From: Ardenticatenaceae bacterium
GTDB taxonomy: Bacteria; Chloroflexota; Anaerolineae; Promineifilales; Promineifilaceae
DNA length: 64,000 nucleotides
Direction: 5' to 3'
Assembly: GCA_020634565.1 (NCBI GenBank)
Contig: JACKBN010000010.1
Span: forward strand, 62,001 to 126,000
Below the pieces are notes generated by a model. The model did no database searches. It saw only the letters and a list, made by a program, of their open reading frames with translations, and was not told the origin of the DNA. Positions 48,409 through 56,972 of the stretch are shown here, one piece after another. A program made the position numbers and the translations under genes. The stretch's first letter is position 1, and each line of letters begins with the position of its first letter.

Positions 48409-50652
48409 CTAGTTGCGAATACCAAATTCCTGCAATTTAGCTACAACGCGGGCGGGCGTCAGCGGAATTTCGTCGAACCAGACGCCGGTGGCATCGTAGA
48501 CGGCCGCCACAATGGCGGGTGCCAGCGGCAAGAAGGGCATCTCGGCCATACCGCGTGCGCCCCACGGCCCAATGGGGTCTGGCACTTCCATGATGACCGA
48601 CTGCACAATTTCCGGCACGTCTTTGATGCCGGGGATGAGGTATTGGCTGAGGAATGGGTTGAGGATACGGCCGTCTTCCACCACCAAATTCTCCATGAGC
48701 GCATACCCGTGCGCCTGCACCACGGCCCCTTCAATTTGCCCTTCAATTTGGGTGGGATTGATCGCCTTGCCCACATCGTTGGCGCACACGACTTTCTCAA
48801 CATGAATGTGCCCCGTCTCGATATCTACCGTTAGCTCCACCGCTTCGGCCACGTAGCCATAGGTAAAATTGGGCATGCAAGCGCCAGTTTCCGCGTCGTA
48901 TGGTTCCGTGCCAGGCGGTATGTACTTGTGGTGGCCGACGGCGGGACGATCCTCGTTGGTCCAGGCGGTGAGCGCTGCTTCTGCCGCACCACGGATGGAG
49001 TTGCCCGCCATCCACGTCATGCGCGAGGCGGAAGTGGAGCCAGAATTGCCACTGCTGGCTGTGTCAGACATGTCCAGTTCAACCCTATCTACTTCGACGC
49101 CAACGGCCGCCGCCACCATCTGGCGGAAAGCGGTGTGGGCGCCCTGGCCAACGTCGGCGCCAGCGTGGCGCAAAACGACACGCTCAATTTCTGTTGCGCC
49201 ATGTATTTCAATGGTGGCTTCACAGCTTTCCGGTGCGCCAAAGGAGAAACCTACATTTTTAAATGAGCAGGCAATGCCGCGTCCTTTGCGCAATGCACCT
49301 GGGTTGGCCGGCAGCGACTGCACACTGTTAAATGTAGACTGATCACCGTTTACTGAATACTGATTACCGTTTACCGACCAGCCAGCCTCTGCCGCGCACG
49401 TCTCTACCACTTCCGCCATGCTGATGCCGGGTGGGGGTGGTGTTTGCACGGTCAGTAGACTGCCTTCGCGCAGCACGTTTTTTAGCCGAATGTCTACTGG
49501 GCTGAGGCCCAGCGCTTCGGCCAGCTTGTTCATCTGCGTTTCGGCGGCAAAGGCACCTTGTGGCCCGCCAAAGCCACGGAACGCGCCGCCAGGCACGTTA
49601 TTGGTGGTGATGGCGTAGCTATCAATGTGGGCGTTGGGGATTTCGTAAGGGCCGGTGACCATGAGGTGGAAGTTGCCCAGCACTTTGGGGCTGGTGTAGG
49701 CGTACGCGCCGCTATCCATGTGTACGGTGGCGGAAACGGCCGTAATCTTTCCCGCTTTTGTTGCGCCCCACTTGGTATAAACCGTGGCCTGGTGGCGTTT
49801 GTGGTGCCCCAAAATACTTTCTTCGCGCGTCCAGATGATGCGCACGGGACGGTTGATGCCTCGCTCATGCAGGCGTTTGGCTGCCAGACCCAACACAATT
49901 TGCAGCGACATATCTTCCTTGCCGCCAAATGCGCCGCCAATAGCCGGGTAAATGATGCGCACCTTTTCCTCTGGCAGATCCAGGGAATGTGCCACCTGCT
50001 CCCGATCTTCGTGGGCCCACTGCCCACCAATTTCGACGGTAACACGTCCTCTGTCGTCGATGTAGCCAACGCCCGCTTCGGGCTGCAAGAAGGCGTGTTC
50101 CTGGTAGGGCAGGTGATAGGTGCCTTCTATGATGATGTCAGCGTCGTTCCAACCGGTGTCCATATCGCCTTTGCGAATTTGGTATTTATGCAAGATGTTG
50201 CTGCCATGCCACGGCTGGATAATCAATTCATCTTTGAGCGCTTCTTCCATGGTGCCAATGATAGGTAGCGGTTCCCATTCAATTTGGATGAGGCTGCGGG
50301 CTTCGGCAGCGGCCGTTTCGCTTTCTGCAATGATGATGGCCACATGATCCCCTTCCCAACGGCTCACATCTGCGTGGGGATTGCTGCTGCCTAGCCCCAC
50401 CAGCACTGGCTGGTCAGGCACACCCAGGCCGTAGCCATTCACCGGCACATCTTTGGCCGTGAGGATGGCCACCACGCCAGGTACCGCTTCTGCCGCTGCG
50501 GTGTCCATTGAAATCATGCGGGCGTGGGGTTGGTTGCTGAATAGCACTTTGCCGTGCAGCAAATTCTCTGGCGTGATGTCTCCAGAATAGAGGGTATCTC
50601 CGGTCACTTTGCCGGGAGCATCAATACGATATACAGATTCGGACTTGAGCAT
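48409..50652 (-). CDS. xanthine dehydrogenase/CoxL-family molybdenum-binding subunit
   Basis: 747 residues. N-terminal domain KVTGDTLYSGDITPENLLHG, then the Moco domain: IGGAFGGKEDMSLQIVLGLA, GAFRGFGGPQGAFAAETQMN, GADVGQGAHTAFRQMVAAAV, ANDVGKAINPTQIEGQIEGA and GARGMAEMPF with catalytic Glu704. This set belongs to the XDH family rather than the CODH form, since the CODH VAYRCSFR loop is absent. Residues GNQYSVNGDQSTFNSVQSL are encoded by a dispersed repeat at 49326-49382. Substrate, purine or other heterocycle, cannot be told. Partners: FAD/2Fe-2S fusion and XdhC upstream. Confidence 0.93.
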   Translation of the reverse strand: MLKSESVYRIDAPGKVTGDTLYSGDITPENLLHGKVLFSNQPHARMISMDTAAAEAVPGVVAILTAKDVPVNGYGLGVPDQPVLVGLGSSNPHADVSRWEGDHVAIIIAESETAAAEARSLIQIEWEPLPIIGTMEEALKDELIIQPWHGSNILHKYQIRKGDMDTGWNDADIIIEGTYHLPYQEHAFLQPEAGVGYIDDRGRVTVEIGGQWAHEDREQVAHSLDLPEEKVRIIYPAIGGAFGGKEDMSLQIVLGLAAKRLHERGINRPVRIIWTREESILGHHKRHQATVYTKWGATKAGKITAVSATVHMDSGAYAYTSPKVLGNFHLMVTGPYEIPNAHIDSYAITTNNVPGGAFRGFGGPQGAFAAETQMNKLAEALGLSPVDIRLKNVLREGSLLTVQTPPPPGISMAEVVETCAAEAGWSVNGNQYSVNGDQSTFNSVQSLPANPGALRKGRGIACSFKNVGFSFGAPESCEATIEIHGATEIERVVLRHAGADVGQGAHTAFRQMVAAAVGVEVDRVELDMSDTASSGNSGSTSASRMTWMAGNSIRGAAEAALTAWTNEDRPAVGHHKYIPPGTEPYDAETGACMPNFTYGYVAEAVELTVDIETGHIHVEKVVCANDVGKAINPTQIEGQIEGAVVQAHGYALMENLVVEDGRILNPFLSQYLIPGIKDVPEIVQSVIMEVPDPIGPWGARGMAEMPFLPLAPAIVAAVYDATGVWFDEIPLTPARVVAKLQEFGIRN
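49326..49382. repeat. TAATCGGT-family repeat in frame inside the Moco subunit gene
   Basis: Words GACTGATCACCGTTTACTGA, ATACTGATTACCGTTTACCG. On the coding strand it yields Asn/Ser/Gln-rich residues between TCAAEAGWSV and PANPGALRKGRGIA, the usual end of a domain linker in homologues. Confidence 0.75.
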
Positions 50653-50751
50653 ACTTTTTCTCGATTTGCGGGTGGTGCATCTGCTTTCCCGGAAACCTCA
50701 GCACCTGTAACTTTCGAGATGCGCAGGCTCCGGGAAAATGAATCTTAAGCT

Positions 50752-51105
50752 TTAGCTAAAACGATCGTCAAAAGGATCTTTGTTGCGCGAATACATGGAG
50801 GGGTCACCCGTGCGGCGACGTCCCTCTGGGCTGGCGATGATGTAGCCCAGCGAGAAGATAATTTGCATCACAATAACCAGGCCGAGTACAACAATTAGCT
50901 TCAGGCCAATCTCGGGCACTGAACGGGGGATAAGCAGCTGGTTGTAGAACATGCCCGCTGTGATGATGCCTTCGTTGAACAGGTAGGTGACAAAAAAGTA
51001 GGCCAGGGTGCCGGTAAATAACAGCCAGATTACCTGCACAATTGTTTTCCCTGTCAAACCTTTGCGACGGGCTAATTCTTCTTCATGTTTCTTTTCTAGG
51101 CGCAT
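50752..51105 (-). CDS. small membrane protein within the molybdenum hydroxylase operon
   Basis: 117 residues. Charged start RLEKKHEEELARRKGLTGK, two helices (VIWLLFTGTLAYFFVTYLF and GLKLIVVLGLVIVMQIIFSL) and a charged tail (SPEGRRRTGDPSMYSRNKDP). GGAGG lies 10 bases before the ATG. It lies between the FAD/2Fe-2S and Moco subunit genes, same strand, gaps of 19 and 99 bases. No family recognised; a membrane attachment or electron-transfer role is only a guess. Confidence 0.7.
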   Translation of the reverse strand: MRLEKKHEEELARRKGLTGKTIVQVIWLLFTGTLAYFFVTYLFNEGIITAGMFYNQLLIPRSVPEIGLKLIVVLGLVIVMQIIFSLGYIIASPEGRRRTGDPSMYSRNKDPFDDRFS

Positions 51106-51124
51106 AAGGGGTTACCTCCATTTG

Positions 51125-52564
51125 CTAGTTGGCAGCTTTTTCGACGGCTTCGATGATTTTATAGTAGCCGGTACAGCGGCACAGATTGCCGCTGAAAGCT
51201 TGTAAAATCTGCTCGCGATTGGGAGACGGCCGTTCCTCCAACAATTTTGCTCCCGCCACCAAAAATCCGGGGATGCAGAAACCACACTGGACTGCGCCCG
51301 TCTCTACAAACGCTTGCTGTAATGGATGCAAGGTAGCGTCGTTTGCCCCGTTTGCCAATCCCTCAATAGTCACGATGTTGGCTCCGTGGGCGCGGGGCGC
51401 TGGCACCAGGCAAGACATCACCGCCATGCCGTCGAGAATGACGGTGCAGGCACCACATTCGCCCTCGCCACATCCTTCCTTGCTGCCGGTAAGCAGACCT
51501 TCTTCGCGCAGCCAGCGCAGTAGCGTTTTATGGTTGCCGCCAGTGGCCGTAATCTCTTTACCGTTCACGGTGGTCGTGATAGGCGTGTCGGGGTTGTGGG
51601 TGTGGCTGAACTGTGCACCGGTTGGGAAACGGCCGTTGGTCTCTCCCCACAGCATGACCGGATCTTGCGGCCATTGGCTGCGCTCGGTGCCGTCACGTAG
51701 CGCCGTGAGCGCCCGTCGGGTGAGCACACGGATCATTTCCTGACGGTATTCGGCAGGGCTGCGCACATCGTCGATGGGAGTAGCGGCGGCGGCGGCCAGA
51801 TTAGCCGCATGGGCAATCACGTCATCGCTCAACGTTTTGCCAACCAGATATTCTTCTGCGCCGGGTGTGTCGATGATGGTGGGCGCCACGCTGCCCTGGG
51901 TGATGGCGGCACTTTTTACCGTGCCATCCTCGGCAAAATCCACAATGCAGGCCAGATGCACCACGGAGATTGCCTGGGCGCGGCGCAGGCCTAGCTTGAC
52001 ATAAATCCCTCGCGCCGAGGCGGGCATGGGGGCAAAGCTAATATCTGTCACCATTTCATCCGGTTCCAGCACGGTTTTGCGCACGCCAGTATGAAAATCG
52101 GCTAAAGAAACGATCCGCTCGCCGCGCGTGGAGGCAAGGGTTAGGTTGGCCTTTAGTGCGCGCAGTGGGCTGATGGTGTCGTTGGCGGGGCTGGCGGTGA
52201 TGAGATTGCCCGCCACGGTGGCCCGGTTGCGCAGCTGCGGCGAAGCGACTTCGAGGCAGGCCTGCGCCAGCGGCAGCGCATTTTTTACCAAAAGCGGCGC
52301 GGCGATGACCTGATTGTGCGTTACCAGCGGCCCCAGGTGAATGGTGCCGTCTTCATCTTCTGTGATGTCGGACAGGCCGGGAATGCGGGTGATGTCGATC
52401 AAAATATCTACGCCGGTGCGACTGCCGCGCTCCAGTTCCAGCAGCAAATCTGTGCCACCAGCGACGAGGCGGGCGCGACGGCCGTATTGCGCCAAAAGTT
52501 CAAGGACGGCCGTTACCGATATCGGGGTTTCGTATTGAGAAATTTTATGGAAATGGGTGTTCAT
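51125..52564 (-). CDS. molybdenum hydroxylase FAD-binding and 2Fe-2S subunits fused (CoxM-CoxS order)
   Basis: 479 residues from ATG 52564. Residues 1-285 are the FAD subunit: RARLVAGGTDLLLELERGSR, GLSDITEDEDGTIHLGPLVT, RNRATVAGNLITASPANDT. Residues about 328-479 are the two-cluster iron-sulphur subunit: Cys365, 370, 373 and 385 (CGEGECGACTVILDGMAVMSC region) for the plant-type cluster, and Cys427, 430, 462 and 464 (QCGFC, LCRCTGYYKI) for the second. In most fused enzymes the 2Fe-2S part is N-terminal; here the order is reversed, FAD first. It passes electrons from Moco to FAD. Confidence 0.93.
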   Translation of the reverse strand: MNTHFHKISQYETPISVTAVLELLAQYGRRARLVAGGTDLLLELERGSRTGVDILIDITRIPGLSDITEDEDGTIHLGPLVTHNQVIAAPLLVKNALPLAQACLEVASPQLRNRATVAGNLITASPANDTISPLRALKANLTLASTRGERIVSLADFHTGVRKTVLEPDEMVTDISFAPMPASARGIYVKLGLRRAQAISVVHLACIVDFAEDGTVKSAAITQGSVAPTIIDTPGAEEYLVGKTLSDDVIAHAANLAAAAATPIDDVRSPAEYRQEMIRVLTRRALTALRDGTERSQWPQDPVMLWGETNGRFPTGAQFSHTHNPDTPITTTVNGKEITATGGNHKTLLRWLREEGLLTGSKEGCGEGECGACTVILDGMAVMSCLVPAPRAHGANIVTIEGLANGANDATLHPLQQAFVETGAVQCGFCIPGFLVAGAKLLEERPSPNREQILQAFSGNLCRCTGYYKIIEAVEKAAN

Positions 52565-52620
52565 AGCACAAGTATAAAGATGTGGGGTGACGCTTGGCAA
52601 GTGAGATACGTCACGCGTTT

Positions 52621-53424
52621 TTAGGGGCTGGCGTTCGGCGCAGTTGCTGGCGCACGACGCAGCTTGATAATTTCTGCCATGATGCTGACGGCGATTTCGG
52701 CCGGCGTTTCGGCTTCAATTTCCAGGCCGATGGGGGCCTGCACCCGGGCCAGATCGTCGGCGGAGAGGCCATCTTCCAGCAGCAGACGCTTCGTTTCTGC
52801 CCAGCGGCGGCTGCTGCCCATCATGCCGATGTAGCGGGCGGGGGAGTGGATGATCAGCGGCACGATTTCGCGGTCTACCAGCACGTTGCGCGTGACCATG
52901 ACAATGTACGTGTGGGCGTTAATCGGATTTTGTGCCAGGGCGTCGGCGAAGCTGCCCGGCAGGTGCAGGTCGGCGTTGGGAATAACTGCGGGTGTGGCCA
53001 GCGCTTCGCGGTCGTCGGTGACAACGATGCGGTAGCCGAGGAAGTGGCCTAGTTCCGCCACTGCTTGCCCCACGTGGCCACAGCCGACCACAAAAAGCGT
53101 GGCGGGTGGGGCGTATGGTTCCAGATAAATTTCCACTTCACCTCCGCAAACGCCGGGGTCTCCTTTTTTAGGGGCCACCAGCGAGTAGGGCAGCACGCGG
53201 GTACGGCCGTCTTGCAAAGCCGCTAATGCTTCAGCCACTACCCGAGCTTCCATTTCGCCGCCGCCAACGCTGCCGGAGATACGGCCGTCGGCAAATACCA
53301 ACATTTTGCTGCCGCTGTGGCGGGGCACCGAGCCGCGTGCTTTGATAATCGTGGCTAAAACCACGGGCTCGCCAGCGTGTTGGGCGGCTAATAGTTCGGT
53401 GATGATGCCTAAATTATCGCTCAT
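52621..53424 (-). CDS. xdhC: XdhC-family Moco insertion/sulfuration chaperone
   Basis: 267 residues. N-terminal XdhC/CoxI region VVLATIIKARGSVPRHSGSK, GRISGSVGGGEMEARVVAEA with the conserved SVGGG, then a Rossmann domain LFVVGCGHVGQAVAELGHFL, HTYIVMVTRNVLVDREIVPL, PARYIGMMGSSRRWAETKRL, QAPIGLEIEAETPAEIAVSI. XdhC binds cytidylated or sulfurated Moco and delivers it to the Moco subunit. First gene of the hydroxylase operon; the next gene starts 57 bases later. Confidence 0.95.
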   Translation of the reverse strand: MSDNLGIITELLAAQHAGEPVVLATIIKARGSVPRHSGSKMLVFADGRISGSVGGGEMEARVVAEALAALQDGRTRVLPYSLVAPKKGDPGVCGGEVEIYLEPYAPPATLFVVGCGHVGQAVAELGHFLGYRIVVTDDREALATPAVIPNADLHLPGSFADALAQNPINAHTYIVMVTRNVLVDREIVPLIIHSPARYIGMMGSSRRWAETKRLLLEDGLSADDLARVQAPIGLEIEAETPAEIAVSIMAEIIKLRRAPATAPNASP

Positions 53425-53487
53425 GACAGTTTCGGTTACTCAATCTTATGGGCCTAAATAAGAGGACAAGCTTGTCGGGAAAAGATT

Positions 53488-53925
53488 TTACTGGCCGGAC
53501 AAGGCGACGCAGGTTCCTGCAACCCAGTTTGTGGGACCACCCCCCGCTGTTTGCACGGCAAAAAAGTTAAGCGTGGAGGTTGCTCCGTCTGTGTTCAGAA
53601 TTGTGTGGGCTTGCTGCCCCACAATCACCACGGCGCTTTCGTTTTCCAGGATGACGTTGTGGTCGCGCAAGGTGGGCTGGCTGCCGTGGGCCAAAATGAC
53701 AGCACGGCCGTCCGCAGCGGTGCCACATTGTCCTTGTGCCAGGCAGGCGGATGTACAGGTGAGGGTCGCGTTTTGCTGAACGGCCGTTTCCGGCGCAGCA
53801 GCTTCAGAGGCATTGTCGTCTCCACCGCCAAAACAGGCGGTGAGCGTTAGTAAAAGCAGCAGTAGACCTGCCAGTGGCAGATACCGGAACTGACGGGAAT
53901 ATTTTTTCGTTACGAACTGATTCAC
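53488..53925 (-). CDS. small lipoprotein, unknown function
   Basis: 145 residues from a GTG at 53925 with GGAG 5 bases upstream; an in-frame TTG at 53949 lacks a site. Signal RYLPLAGLLLLLLTLTAC with lipobox TAC, then GGGDDNASEAAAPETAV. The mature domain (LTCTSACLAQGQCGTAADGR, AVILAHGSQPTLRDHNVILE, AVVIVGQQAHTILNTDGATS) has four Cys that may pair and a beta character. No family recognised. It lies between xdhC and the response regulator. Confidence 0.68.
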   Translation of the reverse strand: MNQFVTKKYSRQFRYLPLAGLLLLLLTLTACFGGGDDNASEAAAPETAVQQNATLTCTSACLAQGQCGTAADGRAVILAHGSQPTLRDHNVILENESAVVIVGQQAHTILNTDGATSTLNFFAVQTAGGGPTNWVAGTCVALSGQ

Positions 53926-53992
53926 TTGAACTCCAGTTGGTAAAGGCAAACGCCCTGCTGCACTGAAATCGTGGGCTTTTTTGAAGGGGCGC

Positions 53993-54403
53993 TTAGTTTA
54001 CTTCCCAAATGCGCTCGCCATCGAGTATACGCTGGACTTGCCTGGCAAATTCGGCGGCGCGCAGCGGCTTGCTGATAAAGCCATCGAAGCCAAATTTGCG
54101 GATGCGAGAGGTGTCTATATCCAGCGTGCCAGCGGATACAGCCACCACCAACGCTTTTTTGAGGCGGTCGTGCTGTCGTACTTCATCCAGAAGGTCAAAA
54201 CCGCTCTTTTGGGGCATGTTGATGTCTACCAGGAACAGATCGACCTGGGGCAGCTTTTCAGCAAAGGCGATGGCTGAGTCTACGCTGCGGCGCGAATAAC
54301 ACCGGTTGGCGCCGCCCATTCGCAGCAGGTCCAGGGTTACAAGCTGGGCATTGGGATCATCTTCGACAAGTAAGATAGTGGCGTTGGCTAATGGTAGTGT
54401 CAT
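53993..54403 (-). CDS. single-domain response regulator
   Basis: 136 residues, receiver only. ATILLVEDDPNAQLVTLDLL (acidic pair), VDLFLVDINMPQKSGFDLLD (phosphoacceptor Asp), VVAVSAGTLDID (Ser switch in place of the common Thr) and GFDGFISKPLRAAEFARQVQ (conserved Lys). With no output domain it works like CheY or in a phosphorelay. It lies 27 bases downstream of the histidine kinase gene and surely partners with it. Confidence 0.95.
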   Translation of the reverse strand: MTLPLANATILLVEDDPNAQLVTLDLLRMGGANRCYSRRSVDSAIAFAEKLPQVDLFLVDINMPQKSGFDLLDEVRQHDRLKKALVVAVSAGTLDIDTSRIRKFGFDGFISKPLRAAEFARQVQRILDGERIWEVN

Positions 54404-54430
54404 GATGTACCTGCTTATGGAGAGAGTGTA

Positions 54431-55837
54431 TCAAAACGGCCGTTCTGGGGCAATGGTTGCGGCTGACCCACTCCCGTTTACATTGTCTTTTTCTTGAGGC
54501 GCCAAAGGTAGCGTAATGGTAAACGTGCTGCCCTTACCTGGCTCGCTGCTAAGCGTGAGCGTGCCGCCATGTCGTTCAATCAGATGACGACTAATCGGCA
54601 GGCCCAGGCCAGTGCCAATGCGATGGCGCGCAATTGTTTCATCCAGCTGGCGAAACTCTTCAAACACCGTTTCGTGGTGCTCTTCGGCAATGCCAATGCC
54701 GGTGTCTTCAATTTCAAACGTGGCGGTATGCTGGTGTTGGCGCACGCGCAGGGTGATTTGGCCGTCATCCGTGTATTTAGCAGCATTGCCTAATAGATTG
54801 AGTAGTGCCTGACGGAAGCGTTTGGGGTCCACCATGATCTGGGGCCATGTGTCAGGATAATCCCGCATCAGCGCAATGTCGGGATTGCGCAGCAGGCTGC
54901 GTACGCTGCTCATGGCTTCTTCGCAGATGGCCTGCACATCGGCCAACTCGCGCCGGAGCCGAAACTCGCCCGCATTCATTTGGGCTAGGTCCAGCAGGTC
55001 GTTAAGGACGCTCATGGAGTGCCAGCCAGACTTTTCGATGCGTGTTAGATAATCAACCTGCCGGTTATTCACCTGCCCCAGCTCGCCCTGGCCCAAGATG
55101 TGGGCAAAGTTTACGATGGCATTGATGGGGGTGCGCAGTTCGTGGCTCACTTGATTCATGAAGCGGGTGCGCAGATCTCGTTCGGCAACGGCCGTTTCCC
55201 GCGCTTTTTCCAGTTCTTCGTTGGTGCTGTGCAGTTTGGCATTGGTCAGACGCAGCTCTTCTTGTATCTCAAACAGCTCATCCCGACGGTGCTGCGCTTT
55301 GAGATGCAAGGCGCTGACCGACTCCACGGCCAACTGCCATTCCAGTGCGGAAACATAAGCCGCGCCGGCAATGAAAAAATTGACGACAATTGGCCCGGCC
55401 ACATATTGCAACAGATCAATAAAACCCTCAGTATGATGGCTGATGCCAATCGTTGTGAGCAGCGCAGCCACGCCCCAAATGAGAAAACCATAATCGGGTT
55501 GGGCAAACATGCTGCTGGCAATAATGAGGACGGCAAATAGATAGGGAATCATGCTGCCGGGTGACCAATTTTGGTAGATGATCAGGAAAAAAATGCAGAG
55601 GTGGGCCGCCATAACGATGGTGGCGCCCAATACAGGACGCTCTTTACGCATGGCATGCCAACCATACAGGCCGCTGAGCGCTGCCAGTATAAAGCTGAGC
55701 CATAAATGCCAGCTGGTAGCAAAGGTGTCGAACGAGATCGCTACCAACAGCGTTGTAAGAGCCGTGATGCCGGCAATAATGGGGATGAGAAGGGTGGCTG
55801 TATCAGCTCTCAGTTCTTTTGAATATACCTGATCCAT
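54431..55837 (-). CDS. membrane sensor histidine kinase
   Basis: 468 residues from ATG 55837 (the TTG at 55858 is in frame but unlikely). Six helices in residues about 10-165 (TLLIPIIAGITALTTLLVAI, WHLWLSFILAALSGLYGWHA, MIPYLFAVLIIASSMFA) form a sensor without a large outside loop. A coiled-coil (RRDELFEIQEELRLTNAKLH, NEELEKARETAVAE) follows. HisKA FMNQVSHELRTPINAIVNFA; ATPase: LLNLLGNAAKYTDDGQI (N box), EIEDTGIGIAEEHHETVFEE (G1), GTGLGLPISRHLIERHGGTL (G2). Operon with the single-domain response regulator. Confidence 0.95.
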   Translation of the reverse strand: MDQVYSKELRADTATLLIPIIAGITALTTLLVAISFDTFATSWHLWLSFILAALSGLYGWHAMRKERPVLGATIVMAAHLCIFFLIIYQNWSPGSMIPYLFAVLIIASSMFAQPDYGFLIWGVAALLTTIGISHHTEGFIDLLQYVAGPIVVNFFIAGAAYVSALEWQLAVESVSALHLKAQHRRDELFEIQEELRLTNAKLHSTNEELEKARETAVAERDLRTRFMNQVSHELRTPINAIVNFAHILGQGELGQVNNRQVDYLTRIEKSGWHSMSVLNDLLDLAQMNAGEFRLRRELADVQAICEEAMSSVRSLLRNPDIALMRDYPDTWPQIMVDPKRFRQALLNLLGNAAKYTDDGQITLRVRQHQHTATFEIEDTGIGIAEEHHETVFEEFRQLDETIARHRIGTGLGLPISRHLIERHGGTLTLSSEPGKGSTFTITLPLAPQEKDNVNGSGSAATIAPERPF

Positions 55838-55911
55838 GATAACGCATTGTAAAACCAACCAGGAGCGGTTGCCATATAAATTGTGTTAAGGATGGGTCAA
55901 TTCCAACCTGT

Positions 55912-56370
55912 TTAATCGTCTACACGCCAACCGAGCGCATCAAGGTTGGCGTGGGCCAGCAGTTCAGCGGGCACGTCAGCCAGGGTCATGGCGGCTTCGG
56001 CCGCTACCGTGCCGTCGGGCAGTTGAATTTCACCAACGGCTTTGCCCAGCCGCCCACGCAGCCGCACAATACGGCCTACGGCCGTTAATGGCGTTTCTGT
56101 GGGCACCGGGTGACGATATTTGACCTCTAGCTTAACGGACATCATAAAATGGTGTGGATCCCCAATCATGGCTACTCGGGCTACCACTTCATCCAGCAGG
56201 GCGGCCACAATGCCACCGTGCACCACACCGGGATAGCCCTGATATTCTTCAGAGATGGTGTGCGTGGCGTGGACTTCATTACGGCCGTTGTCGTAAAAGG
56301 TAACGTACAAACCGCGTGGATTTTTACGGCCGCACACAAAACAGTAGTCAGAGTTGGGTTGTTTAATCAT
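55912..56370 (-). CDS. PaaI-type hotdog thioesterase
   Basis: 152 residues. Starts YCFVCGRKNPRGLYVTFYDN with a CFxCG motif common in this subgroup. Hotdog helix GYPGVVHGGIVAALLDEVVA with the catalytic-type HGGI and Asp/Glu in LLDEV, then VKLEVKYRHPVPTETPLTAV. It hydrolyses an acyl-CoA thioester, substrate unknown. It is divergent from the ArfB gene by 81 bases. Confidence 0.93.
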   Translation of the reverse strand: MIKQPNSDYCFVCGRKNPRGLYVTFYDNGRNEVHATHTISEEYQGYPGVVHGGIVAALLDEVVARVAMIGDPHHFMMSVKLEVKYRHPVPTETPLTAVGRIVRLRGRLGKAVGEIQLPDGTVAAEAAMTLADVPAELLAHANLDALGWRVDD

Positions 56371-56451
56371 TGTTTACCTGAGAGGCTAATTGCTAAAGCT
56401 TACAAAAATTATACCGCAGCGTTTCAGGCTGCCCATGCTATACTACCAGGG

Positions 56452-56880
56452 ATGGATACCGAACGACTGATCCCAATCAATGCTGAAGTGCAAATTCCGC
56501 TGGCGGAGTTAAGCTTTCGCTTTTCTACCAGCAGCGGGCCGGGCGGCCAGCATGTGAACAAGAATGCCACCAAGGCAACCCTGCTGTTTGACGTGGCCCA
56601 TTCGCCGAGCCTGTCTGAACCGGTACGAGAGCGCCTGCTTAAAATGCTGGCTAATCGCATAGACAAGGAGGGGGTGTTGCAGCTTCAGGTGCAGTCGTCT
56701 CGTAGCCAGCACCGTAATCGGGATACGGCCGTATCCCTTTTCCAACAGCTTCTGGCGGAGGCGTTAAAGAAACAAAAAAAGCGCCGCCACACAAAACCTT
56801 CGGCGGCCGCCAAAGAAAAGCGGCTGTCCGAAAAGAAATTGCGCAGCGAACGCAAACGTGAACGAGGCCAACAGTGGTAA
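56452..56880 (+). CDS. arfB: alternative ribosome-rescue peptidyl-tRNA hydrolase ArfB
   Basis: 142 residues from ATG 56452; the frame is open upstream to 56149, but that part is antisense to the thioesterase. The GGQ motif is in FSTSSGPGGQHVNKNATKAT. QSSRSQHRNRDTAVSLFQQL follows, then a basic disordered tail (KKQKKRRHTKPSAAAKEKRL, KKLRSERKRERGQQW) that enters the empty mRNA channel of stalled ribosomes. It lacks the codon-recognition domain of release factors, so it is a rescue factor. TATACT at 56439-56444 suggests an almost leaderless mRNA. Confidence 0.95.
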   Translation: MDTERLIPINAEVQIPLAELSFRFSTSSGPGGQHVNKNATKATLLFDVAHSPSLSEPVRERLLKMLANRIDKEGVLQLQVQSSRSQHRNRDTAVSLFQQLLAEALKKQKKRRHTKPSAAAKEKRLSEKKLRSERKRERGQQW

Positions 56881-56883
56881 AGG

Positions 56884-56972
56884 CCGGTGACCGGTGATGA
56901 GTAAACAGTAAAACAGTAATCAGTGGCTCTAATCAACTCGCCATTTACCGTACACTGATTACCGACCACTAA
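56884..56972. repeat. TAATCGGT/ACCGATTA dispersed repeat, intergenic copy
   Basis: Words GGTGACCGGTGATGAGTAAA, CAGTAAAACAGTAATCAGTG, CCATTTACCGTACACTGATT and ACCGACCACT. It fills the whole gap between the convergent arfB and MFS genes. Confidence 0.7.

Noticed and set aside
49741..53400. Carbon monoxide dehydrogenase (CoxLMS)
   Set aside because: The large subunit lacks the CODH active-site loop and the operon carries XdhC, so a xanthine-dehydrogenase-type enzyme is more likely.
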